Positions 1-6,263 of a stretch of DNA of 15,695 nt are shown here, piece by piece. Under the pieces are notes generated by a model. That model saw only the letters and a list, made by a program, of their open reading frames with translations, was not told the origin of the DNA and made no database searches. The stretch spans positions 1 through 15,695 of the forward strand of contig JAHLBL010000014.1 in NCBI GenBank assembly GCA_020625635.1, in the 5' to 3' direction. How positions within the stretch are numbered: position 1 is the first letter of the stretch; every line of letters begins with the position of its first letter. Source of the stretch: a bacterium. Lineage in GTDB: Bacteria; Bacillota; Clostridia; Oscillospirales; Acutalibacteraceae. A program made the position numbers and the translations under genes.

Positions 1-1568
1 AATTCTTCGAGAACGAGTCCCTTGTTGTGTTCAAGCGCCCAGTCTATGCTCCAGTAACTTGTGAAAAGCAGAAGATGATTGCCCTTTAAATCCTGAATTC
101 TTTTTGTATCCGAAGCAAGATCAAGAGTCTTGGGATCAACATCATCGTTCTTTATCCATCTAATAAACTCAAAAGGCAGCTCCTGCATAATGATGTCAAC
201 ATTGTATTCATTCTCAAGTCTGTACTTTAGAACATCAAACTGGAGAACGCCGACTACTCCGACGATAACCTCTTCCATACCCGCGTCGAGCTCCTGGAAA
301 ATCTGGATAGCGCCTTCCTGCGCGATCTGGGAAGTTCCCTTTATGAACTGCTTGCGCTTCATTGTATCCTTCTGGCGAACGAGAGCGAAGTGCTCGGGAG
401 CAAAGGTAGGAATACCTTTGTACCTTACTTTTTTCTTTGCGGTGCACACGGTATCGCCGATCATAAATATACCGGGATCAAAAACGCCGATTATATCGCC
501 CGCGTACGCCTCATCGATAACCTCGCGCTCCTGAGCCATAATCTGCTGCGGCTGAGATAGACGCATTTTTTTATTGCCCTGAAGGTGGAACACTTCCATA
601 TCCTTCTCGAATTTTCCCGAGCAAATACGCATAAACGCGATCCTGTCGCGGTGCGCCTTATTCATATTAGCCTGAATCTTAAACACAAAAGCCGAAAAAT
701 CAGAGTCTGTCTCAACTAATCCCTCGGAGGTTTCTCTCGGAAGCGGCGGAGGCGTCAGCTTTAGGAACTGTTCGAGGAACGGCTGAACGCCGAAATTCGT
801 AAGAGCTGAACCGAAGAACACGGGAGTAAGGGTTCCGTTCCTTACTGAGTCAAGATTGAACTCATCCCCTGCTCCGTCAAGCAGTTCGATTTCATCAAGC
901 AAATCCTGTTTCTTATCCTCCAAAAGCTCATCAAGTCTGGAGTCGTCGATCGGAATAATCTCCTCCTCGACCTCCTTCTGACCGTTGTTAGCAGTAAAAG
1001 CAAGGACTGAGCTCGTCTCGCGGTCGTAAACTCCCTTAAAATCCTTTCCCGAGCCAATAGGCCAGTTCATCGGGCAGGTATTAATACCTAGTACGTTCTC
1101 GATATCCTCGAGCAAATCAAATGGGCTCTGAGCGTCACGGTCCATTTTATTAATAAATGTGATAATGGGAATGTGTCTCATAACGCAAACCTTAAAAAGC
1201 TTTTTCGTCTGGTTCTCAACACCCTTAGAAGCGTCAATTACCATTACCGCTGAGTCGGCAGCCATAAGTGTGCGGTATGTGTCCTCAGAGAAGTCTTGAT
1301 GTCCGGGTGTGTCAAGAATATTGATACAGTAGCCGTCATATTTAAACTGAAGCACGGATGATGTTACGGAGATACCTCTCTGCTTTTCAATCTCCATCCA
1401 GTCGGATACAGCGTGCTTTGCGGTTCGTTTTCCTTTAACTGAACCCGCGAGATTTATTGCTCCTCCGTAAAGAAGAAGTTTCTCGGTAAGTGTAGTCTTT
1501 CCCGCGTCAGGGTGCGAGATAATTGCAAACGTTCTGCGCTTGGCAATTTCTTCCCTTAAATTGCTCAT
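1..1568 (-). CDS. prfC: Peptide chain release factor 3 (RF3), 3' end cut by window
   Basis: RF3 is a translational GTPase that recycles RF1/RF2 from the ribosome after termination. The minus-strand frame opens with MSNLREEIAKRRTFAIISHP and carries all G motifs: the P-loop HPDAGKT (residues 19-25), switch region RGIS (64-67), DTPGH (86-90) and NKMD (140-143). Later stretches such as NFGVQPFLE, FKIQANMNKAHRDRIAF and VGVLQFDVLKYRLENEYNV match RF3 rather than EF-G or other translational GTPases. There are 522 full codons before the edge, and RF3 proteins are usually about 520-540 residues, so only the last few residues are missing. The ATG at 1568 has a GGAGG ribosome-binding site (1574-1578) five bases upstream. 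The gene is transcribed divergently from hemW and has its own promoter. Identification rests on motif recognition and is very secure. Confidence 0.96.
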   Translation of the reverse strand, partial: MSNLREEIAKRRTFAIISHPDAGKTTLTEKLLLYGGAINLAGSVKGKRTAKHAVSDWMEIEKQRGISVTSSVLQFKYDGYCINILDTPGHQDFSEDTYRTLMAADSAVMVIDASKGVENQTKKLFKVCVMRHIPIITFINKMDRDAQSPFDLLEDIENVLGINTCPMNWPIGSGKDFKGVYDRETSSVLAFTANNGQKEVEEEIIPIDDSRLDELLEDKKQDLLDEIELLDGAGDEFNLDSVRNGTLTPVFFGSALTNFGVQPFLEQFLKLTPPPLPRETSEGLVETDSDFSAFVFKIQANMNKAHRDRIAFMRICSGKFEKDMEVFHLQGNKKMRLSQPQQIMAQEREVIDEAYAGDIIGVFDPGIFMIGDTVCTAKKKVRYKGIPTFAPEHFALVRQKDTMKRKQFIKGTSQIAQEGAIQIFQELDAGMEEVIVGVVGVLQFDVLKYRLENEYNVDIIMQELPFEFIRWIKNDDVDPKTLDLASDTKRIQDLKGNHLLLFTSYWSIDWALEHNKGLVLEE

Positions 1569-1612
1569 ATTTTCCTCCGATAAATGCTGTAAAAATCTAA
1601 TCAAACAGTAGT

Positions 1613-1641
1613 ATTTTACTATTTTTACCGCATATAGTCAA
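1613..1641 (-). promoter_or_regulatory. Sigma-A-type promoter for prfC
   Basis: On the minus strand there is TTGACT (1636-1641), a 17-bp spacer, and TAAAAT (1613-1618), about 45 bases before the prfC start codon. The region just upstream, shared with the divergent hemW promoter, consists of runs of A and T (about 1645-1685) that could act as UP elements for both promoters. Confidence 0.75.
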
Positions 1642-1689
1642 CTACGAAAAAAATATTTTTAAAAACATAAAAAAATATTGAGAAAAAGC

Positions 1690-1718
1690 TTGACAGAAAT
1701 GTTAGAATATTGTAATAT
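1690..1718 (+). promoter_or_regulatory. Sigma-A-type promoter for hemW
   Basis: A perfect TTGACA (1690-1695), 17-bp spacer and TAATAT (1713-1718). Transcription should begin near 1725, leaving an untranslated leader of about 105 nt before hemW. The -35 elements of this promoter and the prfC promoter lie about 50 bp apart, back to back. Confidence 0.8.
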
Positions 1719-1771
1719 AATTGTAACAAAAGCAGATTTTTTCCTATTTTTTCATATACCTTCCAAATTGG

Positions 1772-1793
1772 GGCAGAGACAGTTGTTTCTGCC
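1772..1793 (+). other. Hairpin in the hemW leader
   Basis: Arms GGCAGAGAC (1772-1780) and GTTTCTGCC (1785-1793) pair over nine positions with one G-U wobble around the loop AGTT. The hairpin lies between the promoter and the hemW start and is followed after a short C-rich stretch by ATTTTATT (1801-1808). It could be an attenuator-like or mRNA-stabilising stem, but the U-tract is not directly adjacent, so a terminator function is uncertain. Confidence 0.45.
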
Positions 1794-1831
1794 TCACCCC
1801 ATTTTATTAAGGATTTTTTGAGGAGTATAAA

Positions 1832-2941
1832 ATGACCGGTAATCTCGGAGTTTATATACACATACCGTTTTGTCGCAGTAAATGCCCTTACTGCGATTTT
1901 TTTAGTTTCAGAGCTAACAAAGAAGAAATAAATGCGTACGTTGACATTCTTTGCGACAAAATAAAAATGTGGGGCAAGAAAACCGATAAAATCGTAGACA
2001 CTGTTTATCTTGGCGGCGGAACACCGAGTATTCTCGGCGCGGAAATCTGCTGCAGGATAATCAATACAATAAAGGATAATTTCGAGGTTAAAGACGACTG
2101 TGAAATCACAATAGAAGCAAACCCGTCCTCAGGGAAGTTCTTTGACTTTAAGAAAGCGTATGACAACGGAATCAACCGTGTTTCACTCGGAGTTCAGTCT
2201 GTAAACGAAAACGAACTCAGAAAGCTCGGGCGTATTCATTCACGTGAAGATGTCGAAAACACAATCTCTCTTATTAAGAACTCGGGTATCGACAATTTTT
2301 CCCTTGACCTAATGATCGGCATCCCCGAGCAGACCACAGACAGTCTGAAAAATTCCATTGATTTTTGTATAAGCTCTGGAGCAAAACACATTTCTTCGTA
2401 TATGCTTAAAATAGAGGAAAACACTGCTTTTTATAAAAGAAGAAACGACTATGCTTTTCCCGACGATGATCTGACCGCGGATATGTATTTATTTGCCGTT
2501 GATTATCTTAGTAAAAACGGATTCAGACAATATGAAATATCAAATTTTGCAAAGACTGGATATGAGAGCAAGCATAATAATAAGTACTGGCTTCTTGATG
2601 ATTATCTCGGGATCGGTCCCGCGGCTCACTCGATGATGGACGGGAAACGGTTTTATTATAACCGCTCCGTTGAAAATTTTAAAAACGATGTTCTCATTTC
2701 CGACGGAACGGCGGGAGATTTATATGAATACATAATGCTGAGATTAAGACTGGCTGAAGGTATCGATATAGCCCAAACAGAAAAAGCCTTCGGAGTAAAA
2801 CTTTCCGAAAGCTTTTTAAAAAGTATAGATTTATTCTGTAAAAACGGTTTTATGAAAAGGTGCGGCGATAAATGCTGTTTTACTCCAAAAGGTTTTCTGA
2901 TGTCAAACAGCATAATAGCAGAACTCAGTAATAAAATCTGA
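1832..2941 (+). CDS. hemW: HemW, radical SAM heme chaperone (oxygen-independent coproporphyrinogen oxidase-like)
   Basis: A 369-residue member of the HemN/HemW radical-SAM family. Visible features are the cluster-binding CxxxCxxC (C14, C18, C21, followed by D22-F23), the SAM-binding GGGTPS (61-66), and HNNKYW (248-253), which fits the HNxxYW heme-binding motif used to separate HemW from true coproporphyrinogen dehydrogenase HemN. HemW is thought to carry heme to membrane or respiratory proteins rather than oxidise coproporphyrinogen III, and older annotations call it oxygen-independent coproporphyrinogen III oxidase. The start ATG is preceded by GAGGAG at suitable spacing. Length is normal for the family. 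It has its own strong promoter and leader. Its final 17 bp overlap the 3' end of the convergent gerQ-like gene, and no terminator is visible after it. Confidence 0.93.
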   Translation: MTGNLGVYIHIPFCRSKCPYCDFFSFRANKEEINAYVDILCDKIKMWGKKTDKIVDTVYLGGGTPSILGAEICCRIINTIKDNFEVKDDCEITIEANPSSGKFFDFKKAYDNGINRVSLGVQSVNENELRKLGRIHSREDVENTISLIKNSGIDNFSLDLMIGIPEQTTDSLKNSIDFCISSGAKHISSYMLKIEENTAFYKRRNDYAFPDDDLTADMYLFAVDYLSKNGFRQYEISNFAKTGYESKHNNKYWLLDDYLGIGPAAHSMMDGKRFYYNRSVENFKNDVLISDGTAGDLYEYIMLRLRLAEGIDIAQTEKAFGVKLSESFLKSIDLFCKNGFMKRCGDKCCFTPKGFLMSNSIIAELSNKI

Positions 2942-3557
2942 TAAACTTTATAGTGTACAGGTCACAGGCTGTCACATCGTTTGTATCAAGCTCATTTATC
3001 AGCAGATAATTCTGAGCTACAGCGAGCAGATAGCCTGTTTTTGTTACCGTTGTGCCACTGCCGATAAGAAAATCGATAGAAACACGTCTGCCGATCTGGG
3101 TGCGGATAAAACCGTTCAGATACTGAAGGCTCTCGCGGGTAACCGCATACGGCATCAGCAGTTGAGCGGCGTTTTCGTTATTATTGTCCTTATTATTATT
3201 GTTATTCTGCGCGGTACGCTGGGCGTCAATATTGCGAATCTCCTCGTTTACAACGGAAGGCGTCGGATAAAGCTCGCTCTGCTCCTTTGTTATAGGTACA
3301 TACATCTGTTCTATGTCGCCGAAAATCGGGCTTGAATCCTCGAAAGCCGTTTCGTTAACAGCGCTCTGAAACGCTAAGTTTCTTTCCTCGTTAGTCTGCT
3401 TATCCAGCGCAAGTTCCTCAATCGGCGGAACAGGAAACTGTTCGGGAACAAAATTGCTGATACAGTTCCCGCCGAGACATCTGTTTAAGTTATAAAAATC
3501 ATTCAGATTAATACTGTTATTTCTGTTAACGTCATTATGCTCCTCATGATCTGTCAT
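2925..3557 (-). CDS. gerQ: GerQ-like spore coat protein with N-terminal dockerin-like loop
   Basis: A 210-residue protein. Residues about 144-210 (YLNGFIRTQIGRRV ... YLLAVAQNYLLINEL ... LYTIKFIRFYY) show the pattern of the C-terminal domain of GerQ, the Bacillus coat protein needed to place CwlJ in the spore coat. The link is supported by the cwlJ homologue 14 bp upstream. The middle is low complexity and hydrophilic, with an Asn-rich run at 118-128, and there is no signal peptide or membrane segment. The N-terminus (residues 9-20, DVNRNNSINLND) fits a Ca2+-binding dockerin/EF-hand loop pattern. The ATG has a GGAGG site eight bases upstream. The gene ends 17 bp inside hemW on the other strand. 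Family membership is by pattern, and the N-terminal domain is not one I know for GerQ. Confidence 0.65.
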   Translation of the reverse strand: MTDHEEHNDVNRNNSINLNDFYNLNRCLGGNCISNFVPEQFPVPPIEELALDKQTNEERNLAFQSAVNETAFEDSSPIFGDIEQMYVPITKEQSELYPTPSVVNEEIRNIDAQRTAQNNNNNKDNNNENAAQLLMPYAVTRESLQYLNGFIRTQIGRRVSIDFLIGSGTTVTKTGYLLAVAQNYLLINELDTNDVTACDLYTIKFIRFYY

Positions 3558-3571
3558 AAGTATAACCTCCG

Positions 3572-4003
3572 TTAAGTGTTTTCGTAAGCCGCTGTCGGGG
3601 CGTAAAAACAGTGTTTTCCAACTTTGTTATAAATAATCCCTACCTGTGACGGAAAGTAGTTCGGACAGTTTGAAGAAAAAGGATTAAAGAAAAACAAAGA
3701 ATTCCCGACAGACGCAGTAGTATTTCCCGCCAACGCCCAGTCCGCAATTTCATAATGGACATTGGTCGGGTTCATATTATAAATGTTCTGAGTATTATTT
3801 CTCGTCTGAGTACAGGTGAACTGATAAGGCTGAAGTATGATAGCTCTGACGTCACCGCCGTTGGAGACTCGGGCAAACTCACCGTTTTCGGCGCGGACTC
3901 TGTTCATAACCACCGAAGCAACGGCTTTCATTCCCTCGGTCCCCTCGCCTCCCGCTTCACACTGTATCAAACGGGCAAGTAATTCTCTTTCCGAATAAGC
4001 CAT
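3572..4003 (-). CDS. cwlJ: CwlJ/SleB-family spore cortex-lytic hydrolase
   Basis: A 143-residue protein made only of the Hydrolase_2 (SleB/CwlJ catalytic) domain. It starts MAYSERELLARLIQCEAGGE and has the conserved EAxGE(G)xxGMxAVASVVMNRV block. Glu16 aligns with the catalytic glutamate of SleB-type lytic transglycosylases. It has no signal peptide and no N-terminal peptidoglycan-binding domain, as expected for CwlJ, which is made in the mother cell and held in the coat, rather than secreted SleB. It would degrade muramic-delta-lactam cortex during germination. GGCGGTGA lies upstream of the ATG. It is the first gene of a two-gene unit with the gerQ-like gene, which supports the CwlJ call, since GerQ is required for CwlJ localisation in B. 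subtilis. A vegetative role for this hydrolase family cannot be excluded. Confidence 0.82.
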   Translation of the reverse strand: MAYSERELLARLIQCEAGGEGTEGMKAVASVVMNRVRAENGEFARVSNGGDVRAIILQPYQFTCTQTRNNTQNIYNMNPTNVHYEIADWALAGNTTASVGNSLFFFNPFSSNCPNYFPSQVGIIYNKVGKHCFYAPTAAYENT

Positions 4004-4025
4004 AGTTTCACCGCCTGTTCAGTCC

Positions 4026-4053
4026 ATAATATGCAGAACAACGATTATGTGTT
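4026..4053 (-). promoter_or_regulatory. Possible mother-cell (sigma-E/K-like) promoter for cwlJ-gerQ
   Basis: On the minus strand CATATTAT (4026-4033) resembles the CATAnnnT -10 of sigma-E/sigma-K promoters. AACA (4050-4053) lies 16 bp upstream and fits the short AC-type sigma-K -35. No sigma-A promoter of comparable quality is visible between the preceding terminator and cwlJ. These motifs are short and the assignment is tentative. Confidence 0.35.
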
Positions 4054-4062
4054 AAATATAAA

Positions 4063-4101
4063 AAACTCAGTGGACTGTCAAACAGACAGGACACTGAGTT
4101 T
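4063..4101 (-). terminator. Intrinsic terminator of the MATE-fusion gene
   Basis: AAACTCAGTG (4063-4072) and CACTGAGTTT (4092-4101) pair perfectly over ten positions. Inside, after a tandem G-A mismatch, CTGTC (4075-4079) pairs with GACAG (4085-4089) around a five-base loop. Read on the minus strand the stem ends in a T-rich run continuing to about 4055, placing a Rho-independent terminator 38 bp past the MATE stop codon. The other side is not T-rich enough to suggest a plus-strand terminator. Confidence 0.8.
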
Positions 4102-4139
4102 CATTCTAATAATGAATTTATGTTGTTATTTTTACCTCT

Positions 4140-5909
4140 TTATATTGTGATACAGATATTATTGAGCTCCAATGTACTGAGATAATTAATGTCCTTAGCC
4201 ATACCGCAAACCATACGTATACCGATGTTCTTTGTCGGATCGTCCGTATTGTGCAGTTTGATCCATTCGGTCGGGTCAAAGCGATAACAGTCGTCACGTA
4301 TTCTAAGTCTCCATCCGTTATCGAGCTTCATAACACGAATGTCTATGCTGTGCTTTTTTCCGTCCGCGAATCCATAATTAATTATATTATTGCCGAGCTC
4401 CTCGACAAATAAAGCCAGCATCATACTTTCCTTTGGTTTTGCGCCCTTTTCCTCACAGAATTTTTCTACAGCAGAGGATGCGGGAACAACATCTTCCGCA
4501 TTAGTAACGGAAAAGTCAAGGGTGTTTTCCTCGGCGATACCGAAGGGTTCTTTAATGAACAGAAAATCTTTAGCTCGGTACGGCATACCGCGTTTTCTGA
4601 CAGCAGCCATAACGCAGATAATCAGCAGACATAATGATTCGCCAATTAAGAACGCCCACCATACGGCATCCGCGTCCAGAACCTTGAATAACGCAAGCGC
4701 GGGAAGAACAATAAGCGGAAAGTTGTCGAGGAAACAAATCGCTCCCGACATAAACATACGCCTCATACCCTGCGTATAATTGATAAAAGATACATTTATT
4801 CCGTATAAAAGTATACTAAATGCGTAGATCCTCAGTCCGCGTGAAGCCAAAGCAACCATTCCCGCTCCGTCGGACGAACCAAACGCGCCTGCGATACTAT
4901 CGGCAAAAATCAGCAGAAGCAAAGTGAGAACACCGCCGACAACGAGACTTGTCTTCACCGTTATTTTAATCAAAGCCTCCGCCGCAGTTCTGTCCTGCTC
5001 TCCAAGAATCATCCCCGCAATCATAGCTGTTGTCATCGCCACACCGAGCATAGTAGAGGATGTGAAATTAAAAACGGTATTGACTATACCGAGAGCGGCA
5101 ACCGAGGTACTTGAGAGTAAGGTCGCGACCATAATCTGATTAAGTACAGTGTTTCTCAGCATCGAAGAAGCCGAACCGATAGCCGAGGAGGAACCTGTCG
5201 CGAATATTTCTCCCAAATCCTTGATATGAAGACCTTTAAACGAAAACTTGAATATAATATCCTTTTTGGTAAAATGCAAAAGCATTATTACAAGAGCGGC
5301 AAAATAACTGATTGAGGTTGTGATACCCATACCGAGCATACCGCCGTGAATCACGAGAGCGTTTACAAGGTCGCCCGCAATATCAAGTATGGTCATTACT
5401 ACTACAGCGACAATAACGCGGTTGGCGTCTCCGTCGAGTCTCATAAGTGAATTGAACTCAAAAAGAAACAGCACGCACGGGAAAGAAAAAACAATACCCA
5501 AAAGATAATCGGACGTCTGAGAAAGAAGATGCGACGAATTTCCGTGGGCTCCAAGAAGCACAGCGATATCATTTCTGAATATGAGCATAACCGAAACCAT
5601 TATAACGGAAACCGCAACTGTAATAATCATACACATTGAAAAAGCCCGTCTTGCCTTCTGAGCGTTTCCCGCGCCGAGATGCTGCGCGCATATAATCTGC
5701 GCTCCTGTGGCAAGAATACCGCTGAAAGCGGTGGCAAGATTGATTACAGGTGTTACCAATCCGTAAGCCGCCATACTGTCGGGACCTAAAAATCTACCGA
5801 TTACAATTCCGTCGATAACAATTCCGACCATTGTAGCAATTGCCGCGGCTATTATGCTGATAACAGATTTTTTGAACAGGCGGCTGATAATTTGTCCGTT
5901 GTTTTTCAT
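4140..5909 (-). CDS. MATE-family efflux transporter fused to C-terminal RsbW-like ATP-binding (GHKL) domain
   Basis: A 589-residue protein with two parts. Residues 1 to about 445 are a polytopic membrane protein of the MATE (MatE/NorM-DinF) type with about twelve hydrophobic segments. The start, RLFKKSVISIIAAAIATMVGIVIDGIVIGRFLGPDSMAAYGL, is typical of MATE proteins that exchange Na+ or H+ for drugs or metabolites. Residues about 465-589 form a HATPase_c domain of the SpoIIAB/RsbW anti-sigma type: N-box EELGNNIINYGF (E504, N508), G1-box-like RDDCYRFDP (D539-D540), and KNIGIRMVCGMA around G563. The glycines of the usual D.G.GF motif are replaced by Cys-Tyr, so nucleotide binding is plausible but not certain. 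The start is chosen at an ATG with AGAGG upstream. It is monocistronic between its own promoter and terminator. The substrate cannot be read from sequence. Confidence 0.88.
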   Translation of the reverse strand: MKNNGQIISRLFKKSVISIIAAAIATMVGIVIDGIVIGRFLGPDSMAAYGLVTPVINLATAFSGILATGAQIICAQHLGAGNAQKARRAFSMCMIITVAVSVIMVSVMLIFRNDIAVLLGAHGNSSHLLSQTSDYLLGIVFSFPCVLFLFEFNSLMRLDGDANRVIVAVVVMTILDIAGDLVNALVIHGGMLGMGITTSISYFAALVIMLLHFTKKDIIFKFSFKGLHIKDLGEIFATGSSSAIGSASSMLRNTVLNQIMVATLLSSTSVAALGIVNTVFNFTSSTMLGVAMTTAMIAGMILGEQDRTAAEALIKITVKTSLVVGGVLTLLLLIFADSIAGAFGSSDGAGMVALASRGLRIYAFSILLYGINVSFINYTQGMRRMFMSGAICFLDNFPLIVLPALALFKVLDADAVWWAFLIGESLCLLIICVMAAVRKRGMPYRAKDFLFIKEPFGIAEENTLDFSVTNAEDVVPASSAVEKFCEEKGAKPKESMMLALFVEELGNNIINYGFADGKKHSIDIRVMKLDNGWRLRIRDDCYRFDPTEWIKLHNTDDPTKNIGIRMVCGMAKDINYLSTLELNNICITI

Positions 5910-5939
5910 ATTAAAACCTCTGTGTATAAATTATGAAAA

Positions 5940-5968
5940 ATTATATCATAAATCAAATACAAACACAA
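5940..5968 (-). promoter_or_regulatory. Sigma-A-type promoter for the MATE-fusion gene
   Basis: On the minus strand TTGTGT (5963-5968), a 17-bp spacer and a perfect TATAAT (5940-5945). The -10 is preceded by TGA, giving an extended -10. The transcript would start about 25 bases before the ATG. Confidence 0.72.
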
Positions 5969-6087
5969 TTATTTAGAGCTTTATTAATTCAATATAAATA
6001 ATGGTAAGAGATTGGCACAGCTGAGTTTCACAATAATTCAGTACCGGTAAAGTAATACCCGAAATACTTCGTCACCAAAAATAATAC

Positions 6088-6116
6088 TTGACAAAACATT
6101 ATTTTGCGAGTAAAAT
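6088..6116 (+). promoter_or_regulatory. Promoter of the tRNA-Ser gene
   Basis: TTGACA (6088-6093), 17-bp spacer and TAAAAT (6111-6116). Transcription should start near 6123, just ahead of the tRNA 5' end at 6132. A near-consensus promoter is usual for stable RNA genes. Confidence 0.82.
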
Positions 6117-6131
6117 CATAAGGTAACATTC

Positions 6132-6220
6132 GGAGACGTATCGAAGTGGTCATAACGGGGCTGACTCGAAATCAGTTAGGGAGCAATCCCCCGCGAGTTC
6201 GAATCTCGCCGTCTCCGCCA
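6132..6220 (+). tRNA. tRNA-Ser (anticodon CGA), CCA encoded
   Basis: A complete class II tRNA. The acceptor arms GGAGACG (6132-6138) and CGTCTCC (6210-6216) pair fully, followed by discriminator G6217 and encoded CCA (6218-6220). The anticodon stem GCTGA/TCAGT (6160-6164 and 6172-6176) encloses the loop CTCGAAA with anticodon CGA at 6167-6169, which reads UCG. A long variable arm (GGGA/TCCC around GCAA) is diagnostic of serine (or leucine/tyrosine) tRNAs. The T-arm is GCGAG-TTCGAAT-CTCGC. It has its own promoter and terminator and is a single-gene unit. Confidence 0.97.
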
Positions 6221-6221
6221 G

Positions 6222-6256
6222 AAACAAGATGTCCAGTCGGGCATCTTGTTTTTTTA
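6222..6256 (+). terminator. Intrinsic terminator after tRNA-Ser
   Basis: AAACAAGATG (6222-6231) pairs with CATCTTGTTT (6242-6251), extended inward by TCC/GGG (one wobble) around the loop AGTC. This gives a stem of about 13 bp followed by seven Ts (6249-6255) and TTTT. It begins right after the tRNA CCA. It lies eight bases beyond the fbp stop codon on the other strand and may weakly terminate fbp as well, although the minus-strand T-tract is short. Confidence 0.9.
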
Positions 6257-6263
6257 TTTTATA

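Noticed and set aside
130..534. Open frame of 134 codons on the plus strand
   Set aside because: It lies wholly antisense to the clear prfC frame, has no ribosome-binding site and a low-complexity Ser/Thr/Ile-rich composition; a shadow of prfC.
6021..6049. Weak stem CTGAGTT/AATTCAG and the palindrome TACCGGTA between the MATE promoter and the tRNA promoter
   Set aside because: Short, not followed by a T-tract, and not positioned against either promoter in a convincing way; no function can be supported.
6132..6256. tRNA gene as an integration (att) site
   Set aside because: No integrase, no repeated tRNA 3' end and only housekeeping genes flank it in the window.
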